DNA of 64,000 bases, taken from positions 1,674,001-1,738,000 of the forward strand of contig NZ_JAASRS010000001.1 of assembly GCF_011761475.1 (NCBI RefSeq). Direction: 5' to 3'. The DNA is from Saccharococcus thermophilus. GTDB lineage: Bacteria > Bacillota > Bacilli > Bacillales > Anoxybacillaceae. How positions within the stretch are numbered: the stretch's first letter is position 1; each line of letters opens with the position of its first letter. The notes under the pieces were generated by a model. That model was not told the DNA's origin. It saw only the letters and a list, made by a program, of their open reading frames with translations, and made no database searches. The position numbers were made by a program, and so were the translations under genes. Positions 37,703-46,981 of the stretch are shown piece after piece.

Positions 37703-38887
37703 TCATGCGGATTTCGTAAAATTTTGCAACATCCGCTTAAACAAATCCCACCAGCTAGCTTCAGCAACATTTTCTTTGGCGACAATTGGGCTGCGCAATA
37801 CTTCTTTTCCATTCTCTTTTAAAATCAGCACCCCTAGTTCGTCGCCTTTTCGAATCGGTGCTTTTACGTTGTCTTTTACTTTCACTACCTTTTTCATTTG
37901 CTCAACTGACTGCCCTTTTTTCGTTAATACAGAAATCGGCTCCGAAGTAACCAATGCCACCGTTCTTTTATTCCCTTTATTTACATGAACATGGGTGATC
38001 ACTTCGTTCCGTTTATAAACAGGATGGGTTTTATATTGGCTAAACGCGTAATCAAGCATTTTCGTAATTTGCGCGTTACGCGTCTTTGGCGTCGACGCCC
38101 CGAAGACAACGGCAATGACACGCATGCCATTCTTTTTCGCCGTCGCAGTTAAACAGTATTTCGCTTCACTAGTAAATCCAGTTTTTAGCCCATCGACGCC
38201 CGGATAAAATTTCACAAGACGATTTGTATTGACAAGCCAAAACTCTTTATCGGTGTTTTTCCGCAAATAATCTTCATATTTTCTGGTATACTTCGTAATA
38301 TCGTCATATTTCAGCAATTCACGCGCCATCATTGCCATGTCATACGCACTGCTGTAGTGCCCCTTGGCAGGCAATCCTGTCGCGTTTTTAAACATCGTGT
38401 CCTTTAAGCCCAGTTCTTTTGCTTTTTTATTCATCATGTCTACAAAAGCTTCTTCTGACCCCGCGATTCGTTCCGCCATGGCGACAGAAGCGTCATTCGC
38501 AGAGCCAATGGCAATGCCGCGCAGCATCTCGTCTACCGTCATCTCTTCTCCAGGCTCTAAAAAGATTTGTGATCCGCCCATCGATGCGGCGTATTCACTT
38601 GCCCGCACTTTGTCCTTATAGGAAAGCTCTCCTTTATCAATCGCCTCCATAATCAGCAGCATGGTCATGATTTTCGTCATGCTAGCCGGCGGCAATTTTT
38701 CATGGGCGTTTTTTTCATACAATATCGCTCCGGTATCCCTTTCGATGACAATGGCAGATTTTGCGTCGTCGGCAAGTTCAACACCTTTTGTCTTTGTTGT
38801 TTTCTTTTCTTCCGCATGGGCGTTTGCGGAAAAAGGAACGAGGGAAACAAGGAAAAATAGTAGTAAGCGAGTCAGTGTCTTTTTCAT
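37703..38887 (-). CDS. dacF: Forespore D-alanyl-D-alanine carboxypeptidase DacF
   Basis: 394 residues with a signal peptide (about 1-25). The penicillin-binding motifs are SMTK in PPASMTKIMTM, SAN in IAIGSANDASVA and KTG in DGLKTGFTSEA, followed by the PBP5 C-terminal beta domain and an amphipathic anchor at the end (WWDLFKRMLQNF). It trims pentapeptides in spore peptidoglycan. The start at 38887 has GGAGG 8 bases upstream. A sigma-F-like promoter is at 38916-38944; read-through into spoIIA is known in B. subtilis. Confidence 0.95.
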   Translation of the reverse strand: MKKTLTRLLLFFLVSLVPFSANAHAEEKKTTKTKGVELADDAKSAIVIERDTGAILYEKNAHEKLPPASMTKIMTMLLIMEAIDKGELSYKDKVRASEYAASMGGSQIFLEPGEEMTVDEMLRGIAIGSANDASVAMAERIAGSEEAFVDMMNKKAKELGLKDTMFKNATGLPAKGHYSSAYDMAMMARELLKYDDITKYTRKYEDYLRKNTDKEFWLVNTNRLVKFYPGVDGLKTGFTSEAKYCLTATAKKNGMRVIAVVFGASTPKTRNAQITKMLDYAFSQYKTHPVYKRNEVITHVHVNKGNKRTVALVTSEPISVLTKKGQSVEQMKKVVKVKDNVKAPIRKGDELGVLILKENGKEVLRSPIVAKENVAEASWWDLFKRMLQNFTKSA

Positions 38888-38915
38888 CTCCCAAACCTCC
38901 ATTCTTTATACATGC

Positions 38916-38944
38916 CATTTTTTCCAAAAGAGATATTTTTATAC
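38916..38944 (-). promoter_or_regulatory. Sigma-F-like promoter of dacF
   Basis: On the minus strand GTATA, a 14-base spacer and GGAAAAAATG fit the sigma-F consensus (GYATA, then GGnnAnAHTR). Confidence 0.6.
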
Positions 38945-38980
38945 AATCGGGATGGTGAAATCCAACCATTTTAAGCCATA

Positions 38981-39010
38981 AAAAAAAGAGGCTGGAATTC
39001 AGCCTCTTTA
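38981..39010 (-). terminator. Terminator after pdp
   Basis: AAAGAGGCTG and CAGCCTCTTT form a stem followed by TTTTT on the minus strand, immediately beyond the pdp stop. Confidence 0.9.
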
Positions 39011-40312
39011 CTAGGAAATCGTTTCGTAAATGAGCGTCGGCTTGCGAACAGGGGTTGGAGAGATGCGGATGCTTTTTTGCAGCTTTTCTTTTACTTCTTC
39101 AATATTTTCCGTATTGCTGTGAATCGTAACGAGCGATTCTCCTTTTTCTACGCGGTCCCCGACTTTTTTGCGCAAGACAAGCCCGACGGAAAGATCGATC
39201 GTCGATTCTTTTGTCGCCCGTCCCGCACCAAGCAGCATCGCCGCCGTTCCAACTTCGTCGGCGACGATTTCCGCCACATATCCAGCTTCTGTCGCTTCCA
39301 ACTCCCATTGATATTCCGCCTGCGGCAGTTTCGCTGGGTTATCGACAACGGTAGCATCGCCGCCTTGCGCCTGCAAAAAGGTTTTCAGCTTGTCCAGCGC
39401 TTTTCCTTCTCGTATCGATTCCTCCAGCATCGCGCGCGCTTCTTCTAAAGAAGATGCTTTTTCCGCTAAAAATACCATATAACTTCCAAGCGTTAAACAT
39501 AGCTCTTGTAAATCTTCCGGTCCTTTTCCTTTCAATGTATCGATCGCTTCTTTCACCTCAAGCGCGTTGCCGATGGCATAGCCAAGCGGCTGGCTCATAT
39601 CGGAAATGACCGCCATCGTTTTCCGGCCGACACGCTTGCCGATGTCCACCATCGCTTTTGCCAGCTGTTTCGCCCCCTCTAAATCTTTCATAAACGCGCC
39701 GGCGCCCGTTTTGACATCTAAGACGATCGCATCAGCGCCAGCGGCGATTTTTTTGCTCATGATGGAAGAAGCAATGAGGGGAATGCTGTTGACCGTAGCG
39801 GTTACATCGCGAAGCGCGTATAACTTTTTATCCGCCGGCGTCAAATTGCCAGTCTGGCCGATGATGGCGATTTTGTTTTTATTGACAAGCTCGATAAATT
39901 GATCATTATCGATTTCGACATGAAACCCGGGAACAGACTCCAACTTATCGATCGTCCCGCCTGTATGCCCAAGCCCACGGCCGGACATTTTCGCGACCGG
40001 AACGCCGACGGAGGCGACAAGCGGGCCTAACACAAGTGTCGTCGTATCGCCAACGCCGCCAGTCGAATGCTTATCAACTTTGATCCCTTCGATTCTTGAT
40101 AAATCAATGACATCGCCGGAATGAACCATCGCCATCGTCAGCGCCGCTGTTTCTTCTTCATTCATGCCGCGGAAAAACACCGCCATCGCAAAGGCACTCA
40201 TTTGATAATCAGGAATGTCGCCATTCGTATAGCCATGGATGATAAAATCAATTTCTTCTTTTGAAAGCGCGTGGCCGTCCCGTTTTTTCGCAATTAAATC
40301 GACCATTCTCAT
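39011..40312 (-). CDS. pdp: Pyrimidine-nucleoside phosphorylase
   Basis: 433 residues, the same length as the enzyme of G. stearothermophilus. The signature [19 protein letters not shown] is near residue 110, with the phosphate-binding [14 protein letters not shown] before it; [10 protein letters not shown] follows. It cleaves uridine, thymidine and deoxyuridine with phosphate for nucleoside salvage. The start at 40312 ([10 protein letters not shown]) has AGAAGGTG upstream; 40306 is possible. It is the third gene of drm-pupG-pdp. Confidence 0.96.
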   Translation of the reverse strand: MRMVDLIAKKRDGHALSKEEIDFIIHGYTNGDIPDYQMSAFAMAVFFRGMNEEETAALTMAMVHSGDVIDLSRIEGIKVDKHSTGGVGDTTTLVLGPLVASVGVPVAKMSGRGLGHTGGTIDKLESVPGFHVEIDNDQFIELVNKNKIAIIGQTGNLTPADKKLYALRDVTATVNSIPLIASSIMSKKIAAGADAIVLDVKTGAGAFMKDLEGAKQLAKAMVDIGKRVGRKTMAVISDMSQPLGYAIGNALEVKEAIDTLKGKGPEDLQELCLTLGSYMVFLAEKASSLEEARAMLEESIREGKALDKLKTFLQAQGGDATVVDNPAKLPQAEYQWELEATEAGYVAEIVADEVGTAAMLLGAGRATKESTIDLSVGLVLRKKVGDRVEKGESLVTIHSNTENIEEVKEKLQKSIRISPTPVRKPTLIYETIS

Positions 40313-40328
40313 CTTTATCACCTTCTTT

Positions 40329-41153
40329 CTACTGTTTCGCCATTTCCGCGATAATTCCCTTGACAAGCCGCAAAAAGTTGGCTTTCACTCGTTCCGTCGT
40401 TTCCATGACTTCATCGTGGGTAAGCGGCTGGTCTAACATTCCGGCCGCCATATTCGATATGCACGAAATCCCTAACACTTCGATTTGCGCATGGCGCGCG
40501 ACAATGACTTCGGGAACGGTTGACATGCCGACCGCGTCACCGCCAATTGCGCGAATCATGCGGATTTCCGCCGGCGTTTCGTAAGAAGGACCGGTGTTGG
40601 CGACATACACTCCTTCTTGAATCGGAATGCGGAGATTCGCTGCTACTTCTTTTGCAATGTTGCGCAGCCGTTTGCTGTATGCTTCCGTCATATCGGGAAA
40701 ACGGACGCCAAGTTCCGGATCGTTCGGACCGATTAACGGGTTGTTGCCCATATTATTGATATGGTCCGTTATAATCATTAAATCTCCCGGCTGAAAACGT
40801 TCATTAACCCCTCCTGCCGCGTTTGTTACGATTAACTCTTTAACGCCAAGCGCTTTCATAACCCGGACTGGGAATGTCACTTGATCAAGCCGATATCCTT
40901 CATAATAATGAAACCGTCCTTGCATCGCAATAACGGCGGCCCCTTCTAGCCGGCCATACACTAGTTGACCAGCATGACCTTCCACTGTGGAAACAGGAAA
41001 CTCTGGAATTTGTTCGTACGGAATTTTCACTGCTTCTTCGATTTCATCGGCGAGCACGCCGAGACCAGAGCCAAGAATTAGGCCGATGCGCGGCGGCGTC
41101 GAAATTTTTTCTCGCAAATAGCTCGCTGCTTTTTCAATCGCTTGCTTGTTCAT
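40329..41153 (-). CDS. pupG: Purine nucleoside phosphorylase
   Basis: 274 residues, trimeric PNP type. Motifs are [12 protein letters not shown] (phosphate-binding loop), [42 protein letters not shown] and [12 protein letters not shown]. It splits guanosine and inosine to base and ribose-1-phosphate. It lies 12 bases beyond the drm stop and 16 bases before pdp. Confidence 0.96.
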   Translation of the reverse strand: MNKQAIEKAASYLREKISTPPRIGLILGSGLGVLADEIEEAVKIPYEQIPEFPVSTVEGHAGQLVYGRLEGAAVIAMQGRFHYYEGYRLDQVTFPVRVMKALGVKELIVTNAAGGVNERFQPGDLMIITDHINNMGNNPLIGPNDPELGVRFPDMTEAYSKRLRNIAKEVAANLRIPIQEGVYVANTGPSYETPAEIRMIRAIGGDAVGMSTVPEVIVARHAQIEVLGISCISNMAAGMLDQPLTHDEVMETTERVKANFLRLVKGIIAEMAKQ

Positions 41154-41165
41154 CGCTTCTTCCTC

Positions 41166-42347
41166 CTACCTTAGATCGGCTAAAAAGCTTGTTCCGTTTG
41201 GTGGCATCTTCACTTGGAAATTATCCGCAATCGTCGCGCCGACATCAGCAAACGTTTTGCGGATCGGCAGTTCTTTGCCACCGTTCATGCTTGGACTGTA
41301 AACAAGAAGCGGAACGTATTCGCGCGTATGATCAGTCCCATGGTGAATCGGATCGTTTCCATGGTCCGCCGTAATGATTAATAAATCATCGTCTTTTAAA
41401 AGCGGAAACACATCGGAAAGACGGGCGTCAAATTCCTCTAGCGCATCTCCGTATCCTTTTGGATCGCGGCGATGGCCGTACATGGCGTCAAAATCAACGA
41501 GATTGACGAAACTGAGTCCGGTAAAATCCATTTTCAGCGTATCCACTAATTTATCCATGCCATCCATATTCGATTTGGTGCGGAGCGACTGCGTCACTCC
41601 TTCGTTATCGTAAATATCGGAAATTTTCCCGATCGCAATCACTTCATACCCCGCGTCTTTCAGCTCGTTCATCACCGTGCGGCCGAACGGCTTTAACGCA
41701 TAATCATGACGGTTGGCGGTACGCTGAAAATTGCCCGGCGTGCCGATAAACGGACGCGCGATGACACGGCCGACCATATATTTTTCATCCAGCGTCAATT
41801 CGCGAGCAATTTTACAAATGTTATATAGCTCTTCAAGCGGCACAATTTCTTCATGAGCGGCGATTTGCAGCACTGAGTCCGCTGACGTATAAACGATGAT
41901 CGCTCCTGTTTCCATATGTTCTTTGCCAAGCTCCTCAATAATCGCCGTTCCGCTGGCCGGCTTGTTGCCGATCACTTTGCGCCCTGTCCGTTTTTCTAAC
42001 TCGTCAATCAGCTCTTTCGGAAAGCCGTTTGGAAATACGCGAAACGGTTTGTCAATACGGAGCCCCATAATTTCCCAATGACCTGTCATCGTATCTTTCC
42101 CAGCAGATGCTTCCTGCATTTTTGTATAATAAGCAAGTGGTTTTTCCGCTTTCGGTACTCCTTTAATCTCGCGGATGTTGCTTAAGCCAAGCTTCGCCAT
42201 GTTCGGCATGTGCAGGCCGCCGCGATGCTCGGCGATATGACCGAGCGTATCCGCGCCTTTGTCGTTATATTTTTCGGCGTCGGGTGCCTCGCCAATCCCG
42301 ACCGAATCCATCACGATTAAAAAAACGCGTTTATATGTACGAACCAT
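41166..42347 (-). CDS. drm: Phosphopentomutase
   Basis: 393 residues, alkaline-phosphatase-fold metalloenzyme (deoB in other naming). Metal and active-site motifs are [25 protein letters not shown] with the catalytic Thr, and [19 protein letters not shown]. It interconverts ribose-1- and ribose-5-phosphate, linking nucleoside salvage to the pentose phosphate pathway, whose zwf and gndA genes are in the same window. It is first in the operon; the region upstream has a perfect palindrome at 42430-42443. Confidence 0.96.
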   Translation of the reverse strand: MVRTYKRVFLIVMDSVGIGEAPDAEKYNDKGADTLGHIAEHRGGLHMPNMAKLGLSNIREIKGVPKAEKPLAYYTKMQEASAGKDTMTGHWEIMGLRIDKPFRVFPNGFPKELIDELEKRTGRKVIGNKPASGTAIIEELGKEHMETGAIIVYTSADSVLQIAAHEEIVPLEELYNICKIARELTLDEKYMVGRVIARPFIGTPGNFQRTANRHDYALKPFGRTVMNELKDAGYEVIAIGKISDIYDNEGVTQSLRTKSNMDGMDKLVDTLKMDFTGLSFVNLVDFDAMYGHRRDPKGYGDALEEFDARLSDVFPLLKDDDLLIITADHGNDPIHHGTDHTREYVPLLVYSPSMNGGKELPIRKTFADVGATIADNFQVKMPPNGTSFLADLR

Positions 42348-42429
42348 TTACTACGCCTCCTAGCATTATAGCAACTGTTTTTCTTATCATTCCCGAAACA
42401 GCGATAAGAAACACATGTACATTATATTG

Positions 42430-42443
42430 GTCAGAAGTCTGAC
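42430..42443. promoter_or_regulatory. Palindrome upstream of drm, candidate operator
   Basis: GTCAGA-AG-TCTGAC is a perfect 14-bp inverted repeat, extended imperfectly by TTG and CAA on the sides. It lies about 80 bases before the drm start, between AT-rich promoter-like stretches. Which regulator would bind is unknown. Confidence 0.4.
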
Positions 42444-42528
42444 AACTATATTATAAAACGTTTTCAATCATATACGCAATAAAAAAACAGCAAAAAAGGC
42501 AGAAGTTGCCGCACTCTTCTTATCAAAC

Positions 42529-42556
42529 GTAAAAACCCGCTCGTCATAAGCGGGCA
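42529..42556 (-). terminator. Terminator after xerD
   Basis: CCCGCTT and AGCGGG form a stem followed by TTTTTACG on the minus strand, just beyond the xerD stop. Confidence 0.75.
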
Positions 42557-42577
42557 TTTCTTACAGGCGACGGAAAG

Positions 42578-43474
42578 CTATGCGCGCGGATGATATTGCT
42601 TATACACATCTTTTAAGCGTGTCTTTGTGACATGCGTATAAATTTGCGTCGTGGAAATATCGGCATGTCCTAACAGCTCTTGCACGGCGCGCAAATCGGC
42701 GCCGTTTTCAAGGAGATGGGTGGCAAACGAATGCCTTAGCGTATGCGGCGTCAGCTCTTTTTCGATGTTTGCTTCTTTCGCAAGTCTCTTCAAAATTTTC
42801 CAAAACCCTTGCCGTGTCAAACGTTGCCCATGATGGTTTAAAAACAAGGCATCGGTTGTCCGTTTTTTTGGATCGATAAGCTGCGGGCGGGCACGTTCCA
42901 AATATTCTTTTAAGGCTTTAATCGCCATGCTGCCGATCGGCACGATGCGCTCTTTATTTCCTTTTCCGTAGCAGCGGACAAACCCCATCGTCAAATGCAC
43001 ATCGGAAAGATTTAAGTTTACTAGCTCACTGACGCGCATACCGGTCGCATACAACAGCTCGAGCATCGCCTTGTCGCGAATGCCAAACGGTGTATTCGTC
43101 TTCGGCGCCTCTAGCAACGCCTCTACTTCCTCCATGGACAACACCTTTGGCAACGTCCGCTCCATTTGCGGTGATTCAATATGTACCGACGGATCTTGCT
43201 CCGCTATTTTTTCGCGGAGCAGAAACTGATGGAACGAGCGGATGGAAGCGATATGACGGGCAATCGTTTTCGCCGAATTCCCCTTTTCTTTTAAAAACTT
43301 TAAAAACTGCATAATATGCAGGCGTGATACGTCGTTCCATGAATGAATTTGCTCGACGTGGCGCAAATAGTGCGCGTACTTCTTTAAATCTCTTTCATAG
43401 GAAACGATCGTATTGTTCGCCAAATTCCGTTCTACTGTTAAATAATGAAGAAAATCTTTCAATTCATGTTCCAA
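42578..43474 (-). CDS. xerD: Site-specific tyrosine recombinase XerD (RipX)
   Basis: 298 residues. The N-terminal SAM-like core-binding domain (1-90) is followed by the catalytic domain with Arg in [15 protein letters not shown], the Lys of [13 protein letters not shown], His-x-x-Arg in [14 protein letters not shown], the His of [12 protein letters not shown] and nucleophile Tyr in QIYTHVT. With CodV it resolves chromosome dimers at dif. The gene is a housekeeping recombinase, not part of a mobile element. Confidence 0.95.
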   Translation of the reverse strand: MEHELKDFLHYLTVERNLANNTIVSYERDLKKYAHYLRHVEQIHSWNDVSRLHIMQFLKFLKEKGNSAKTIARHIASIRSFHQFLLREKIAEQDPSVHIESPQMERTLPKVLSMEEVEALLEAPKTNTPFGIRDKAMLELLYATGMRVSELVNLNLSDVHLTMGFVRCYGKGNKERIVPIGSMAIKALKEYLERARPQLIDPKKRTTDALFLNHHGQRLTRQGFWKILKRLAKEANIEKELTPHTLRHSFATHLLENGADLRAVQELLGHADISTTQIYTHVTKTRLKDVYKQYHPRA

Positions 43475-43480
43475 CGCTCT

Positions 43481-43693
43481 CTACTCCCCATCGCGATAAA
43501 AAAATAGTAGCCGACTAAACCAGTCGAATGACGGGCTTTCAACAGTCGAAACTTTTATGGCCGATCCTTGTGGTTCATCGTAACGGTGGTAATTGTCATA
43601 TTCGCGGTTAAACCATACAAGACTATAATAAAATAAAATCGTACACCCCGTAAACAAAAGAAATACTTTCACCATCTGCCATAACGCTTTCAT
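43481..43693 (-). CDS. yqzK: DUF4227 protein, YqzK-like
   Basis: 70 residues with one membrane segment (about 8-28, VKVFLLFTGCTILFYYSLVW) and an outside tail ending in WFSRLLFFYRDGE. The start at 43693 follows GAGGAGG. It lies 6 bases before xerD, in the same direction. Function unknown; the name rests on synteny between fur and xerD and length. Confidence 0.75.
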   Translation of the reverse strand: MKALWQMVKVFLLFTGCTILFYYSLVWFNREYDNYHRYDEPQGSAIKVSTVESPSFDWFSRLLFFYRDGE

Positions 43694-43761
43694 GGCGCTC
43701 CTCCTCATTTCGAATATATGCTTACTATGAGGATATGCCATGATTTTTCCTATTTATACAT

Positions 43762-43793
43762 AAAAAACCTTTCCCGCTGGAAAAGGTTTTTTA
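43762..43793. terminator. Terminator after fur
   Basis: AAAAAACCTTT and AAAGGTTTTTT pair around CCAGCGGG, with runs of T on both strands. It overlaps the fur stop. Confidence 0.85.
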
Positions 43794-44255
43794 CTTTTCG
43801 TTTTGTTCTTCCTCATGTTTTTGCTGGCAGCGATAGCAAATGCCATGGAATGTCAAGCGATGATCTTTAATTTTAAACTTCCAATCTCGCTCTACAATCG
43901 CTTCTACTTCCTCTAATAAATCCTCTTGAATTTCCGCTACCGAACCGCATTCGATGCACACTAAGTGATGATGAAAGTGCGCCGCCCCTTCTTTGCGAAG
44001 GTCGTAGCGAGACACTCCATCTCCAAAATTAATTTTATCGACAATTTTCAGCTCGGTTAATAGCTCAAGCGTCCGATACACAGTAGCTAACCCGATTTCC
44101 GGGGATTTCTCTTTAACGAGGAGGTAGACATCTTCCGCACTTAAATGATCTTCCTCATGCTCTAATAAAACACGCACCGTCGCTTCCCGCTGCGGCGTTA
44201 GCTTGTAACCAGCCGTATGCAACTGCTTCTTAATTCGTTCAACTCGATCTTCCAT
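43791..44255 (-). CDS. fur: Ferric uptake regulator
   Basis: 154 residues. The winged helix shows LTPQREATVRVLLEHEEDHL and IGLATVYRTLELLTEL; the metal-binding part has HFHHHLVCIECGSV and the second CxxC in GICYRCQQKHEEE, giving the four-cysteine structural zinc site. With iron it represses siderophore and iron uptake genes. The FHHH region favours Fur over PerR or Zur, and position beside spoIIM fits yqkL/fur of B. subtilis. Confidence 0.94.
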   Translation of the reverse strand: MEDRVERIKKQLHTAGYKLTPQREATVRVLLEHEEDHLSAEDVYLLVKEKSPEIGLATVYRTLELLTELKIVDKINFGDGVSRYDLRKEGAAHFHHHLVCIECGSVAEIQEDLLEEVEAIVERDWKFKIKDHRLTFHGICYRCQQKHEEEQNEK

Positions 44256-44286
44256 GCTTCATTCCCTCCCTCGCCATTCAACTACC

Positions 44287-44316
44287 ATTATAACAAAAGA
44301 AAGAGGGAAGTATCAA
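44287..44316 (-). promoter_or_regulatory. Sigma-A promoter of fur
   Basis: On the minus strand TTGATA, an 18-base spacer and TATAAT precede fur. Just upstream at 44325-44339 is an inverted-repeat-like TTATAATAATAATTT with 11 of 14 matches to the PerR box; PerR is known to control fur in B. subtilis. Confidence 0.6.
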
Positions 44317-44373
44317 AGTAAAAAAAATTATTATTATAAAAGAACAAAAATGGTTATTATATAAAAATAATTA

Positions 44374-45018
44374 TTAATTGCTAACTAACTGAATAATTTG
44401 CTTCATGAAAAATGGGGAAACATACGCTTCTAACGAAGAGGAAACAAGCAAACTGACACTAATGACGAGCATTGTCATCGTATAGCGCATGATCATTGGG
44501 AAGACCGGCTCATGCGTCCGCTTCATAAACTGGTTGCGCACCATCTGCAGAGAGAACGACACCGAAATGACTCCCATGACAATAAAAGCAGGAATGATAA
44601 TTAAATTTTGCGGCATGACCGAGACAAAGGATAATAAAAAGCCTTGCCACCCCATCTGGTTGACTAAAAATCCAACTGTAAACCCGACGACGATCCCTTT
44701 TAAAAATAGCAAAATTAAAATGATCGGAAGGCCGATAATGGAAATGCCCAACACCCACATTAAACCGACATATTTTAAATTATCAAAATAACTTTGTTGA
44801 AACATATCTTGCGCGCTGGCAAGATTTCCTTTGGACACTTGTCCAAAAAATTGCGTCAAATAATAGTACAAATCTTGCTTTTGGCTGAAATTGAGGCTGT
44901 TAACGACAATTGCTCCAAAAATAACTCCCATTAAAAATAGGACGATGACAAATAAATACATGGACGCATGCTCGCGCATATGTGCGGCAACGATTGATTT
45001 CAGCGTATGTCTTCTCAT
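44374..45018 (-). CDS. spoIIM: Stage II sporulation protein M
   Basis: 214 residues with about five membrane segments and the family stretch MREHASMYLFVIVLFLMGVI at 14-33. SpoIIM, with SpoIID and SpoIIP, forms the septal peptidoglycan-degrading complex that drives engulfment of the forespore. The start at 45018 has AGGAGGACG upstream; the open frame to 45114 is not convincing. Its place next to fur is as in B. subtilis. Confidence 0.94.
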   Translation of the reverse strand: MRRHTLKSIVAAHMREHASMYLFVIVLFLMGVIFGAIVVNSLNFSQKQDLYYYLTQFFGQVSKGNLASAQDMFQQSYFDNLKYVGLMWVLGISIIGLPIILILLFLKGIVVGFTVGFLVNQMGWQGFLLSFVSVMPQNLIIIPAFIVMGVISVSFSLQMVRNQFMKRTHEPVFPMIMRYTMTMLVISVSLLVSSSLEAYVSPFFMKQIIQLVSN

Positions 45019-45089
45019 CTTTTTTCGTCCTCCTATTTTTCTCTTAGTAGATTGTATGTGCAAGTCTTGTATGTATGACACATTTTCGG

Positions 45090-45124
45090 CAAAAAGAAAA
45101 AGCCCGTCTGACAAAGACGAGCCT
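45090..45124 (-). terminator. Terminator after the endonuclease Q-like gene
   Basis: GCTCGTCT and AGACGGGC pair with one G-T pair, followed by TTTTTCTTTTT on the minus strand. Confidence 0.75.
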
Positions 45125-45146
45125 TGTAGAAAGTGCGAAACTTGTA

Positions 45147-46310
45147 CTATTCGGAAAAAACTTTTCCATATTTTCCGCCGCCCCCAGCTTGAATCGGGAG
45201 TTCTCCCCGGCGCGCCAAAATAATAGATTTTGCTAGCTTTTCTCCGACGGCCTGCTCCAGTTCTTCCTCTGTCGCTTGATGAAGCACGTACATTTCCGTG
45301 CCGAAGCGGTCGAGCAGTTTTTTATATGTTTTCGGACCAAGGCCAGGGATAAACTCCAGCGGCACTTGATGAATATACGGTGGACGCTTTGGCGGAACGC
45401 CGCCTGTTTTCAGCTCTTGCAGCCGGTCAAATACCCCTTTCACTTGCCGATGATGGCCGCAGGCCGGGCAGCGTTCATCCTCGGGATTCATCGGTTGGAA
45501 ACAGCGCTCGCATGTTGTTTGGTGATATTTTCCAAGTTTTGGATTTAGTCCATAATTGGCGATGATTCCACGTCCATTCTGCCGCTTGAGCGCTTTTTCC
45601 AGCTCGGCAAATGTCGGGTCGCTCATGCTTACAGCTTGGTACTCGCGCGCGATTTTCCGTAGCGAATGAGCATCGGAATTGGAAAGGTATGGGTAGCGGT
45701 GCAATTCGGCAATTTGGTCCGCCATCTCTGTATCCGCGCTTAACCCCAATTCGATGGCGTCAATCCAATCGGGATCAAACACTTCCGTTAAGCTTTTCTT
45801 CACTCCTTTGCCGTACAAGCTTTTAAACGGCGTAAACGCATGGGCGGGAATAAACAATCCTCCTAATTGTTTAACGGCCGCCTGCAGCTCGCGCCCCGTG
45901 CCGTACATGCGCTGCGAGCTGAGTGAAATGTTTTTTATCCGCTCCTTCAGCCACCCGGAAAACGCGCGCATCGCCTGAATCGTCGGCAAAAAGGCAAGTA
46001 CATGAATCGGTCCTTGGCAATGTTCGTCATAAACCTCGATTTCGCTTCCTAATAAAAGCGTCACCTCACCGGCGATGACACCACCGTCCTTATGCTCGTA
46101 CCAGCCTTTTTTGTTCATTCCTCGTTCTAATTCATCGAGCACTTCAGGAACATGGCAGTCAATGATGCCGACCATATTCAGTCCTTTGACATGCGCCGCC
46201 TCGTACAAAATGTTCATCAACTTTAATGATTTCGCGCCGGTAATTTTTACAGGCCGGCCGGAAGCAGTGCGGCCGATATGAATATGTAAATCGACATAAT
46301 AGTTATGCAT
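45147..46310 (-). CDS. Endonuclease Q-family protein (PHP domain)
   Basis: 387 residues starting MHNYYVDLHIHIGRTASGRP. The PHP-type metal motifs are DLHIH (7-11), GIIDCHVPEVL, GSEIEVYD, FIPAHAFTPF and NSDAHSL. A zinc ribbon TTCERCFQPM/RCPACGHHRQ is near 300-325 and a helix-hairpin-helix segment FIPGLGPKTYKKLLDRFG near 345. This architecture is that of archaeal and bacterial EndoQ, which cuts DNA 5' of deaminated bases such as uracil and hypoxanthine; deamination repair suits a thermophile. The start overlaps the nudF stop by 8 bases. The related B. subtilis gene is yqxK. Activity is inferred from the family. Confidence 0.88.
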   Translation of the reverse strand: MHNYYVDLHIHIGRTASGRPVKITGAKSLKLMNILYEAAHVKGLNMVGIIDCHVPEVLDELERGMNKKGWYEHKDGGVIAGEVTLLLGSEIEVYDEHCQGPIHVLAFLPTIQAMRAFSGWLKERIKNISLSSQRMYGTGRELQAAVKQLGGLFIPAHAFTPFKSLYGKGVKKSLTEVFDPDWIDAIELGLSADTEMADQIAELHRYPYLSNSDAHSLRKIAREYQAVSMSDPTFAELEKALKRQNGRGIIANYGLNPKLGKYHQTTCERCFQPMNPEDERCPACGHHRQVKGVFDRLQELKTGGVPPKRPPYIHQVPLEFIPGLGPKTYKKLLDRFGTEMYVLHQATEEELEQAVGEKLAKSIILARRGELPIQAGGGGKYGKVFSE

Positions 46311-46863
46311 GGTTTTCTCCCATGACACGGCGTAGCTGCAAATATTGCAGGGCATACGCCGTTTTCGCATCATAAATTTCTTGTTTTTCCATCATTTCCA
46401 GCGCCTCCTCCAACGTCACTTCCAAAACATCGACAAATTCATCTTCATCGAGTGATGCGGCATCTTCCAATTTCTCCAGCCCCTCCGCCATATATAAATG
46501 AATCAGCTCATCGGCAAATCCCGGCGACGTATAAAATGACACGATATGGCGCATCGACTGAGCGCAATAGCCTGTTTCCTCTTCTAATTCACGCTGTGCC
46601 GTGGCAAACGGCTCTTCCCCTTTTTCTAACTTGCCCGCCGGAATTTCCACTAATACGCGTTCAAGCGCTTTACGGTATTGGCGGACAAGCACGAGCTTCC
46701 CGTCTTTTGTAATCGGAATCACCGCCACCGCTCCCGGATGTTTAATAACTTCCCGCTTGCTCGTTTTCCCGTTTGGCAGTTGTACGTCTTCTACATACAA
46801 TTGAACAACTTTGCCGCTAAATATTTTTTCTTTGCGAATCGTTTTTTCCACTAAATGGTCCAT
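46303..46863 (-). CDS. nudF: ADP-ribose pyrophosphatase (Nudix)
   Basis: 186 residues. The Nudix box runs through GEEPFATAQRELEEETGYC, preceded by EIPAGKLEK, with the REXXEE core near residue 95. It hydrolyses ADP-ribose to AMP and ribose-5-phosphate, removing a reactive by-product. The sequence resembles B. subtilis NudF (YqkG). It is the first gene of a two-gene operon with the endonuclease Q-like gene. Confidence 0.93.
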   Translation of the reverse strand: MDHLVEKTIRKEKIFSGKVVQLYVEDVQLPNGKTSKREVIKHPGAVAVIPITKDGKLVLVRQYRKALERVLVEIPAGKLEKGEEPFATAQRELEEETGYCAQSMRHIVSFYTSPGFADELIHLYMAEGLEKLEDAASLDEDEFVDVLEVTLEEALEMMEKQEIYDAKTAYALQYLQLRRVMGENHA

Positions 46864-46917
46864 TGTTCTTCTCTCCCGTCTAAAATAATTATTTTCCCAT
46901 TTATTGTACTACATCAT

Positions 46918-46945
46918 TTGAGAAAGTTTTATTTTGCGGTATACA
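46918..46945 (+). promoter_or_regulatory. Sigma-A-like promoter of the aldo-keto reductase gene
   Basis: TTGAGA, a 16-base spacer and TATACA lie about 35 bases before the start of the plus-strand gene. Confidence 0.5.
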
Positions 46946-46981
46946 ATGAAAAAAACAAATCATTAAGGGAGGATGCTGATC

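Noticed and set aside
42578-43474. Tyrosine recombinase as integrase of a mobile element
   Set aside because: Sequence, length and position beside yqzK and fur identify housekeeping XerD/RipX.
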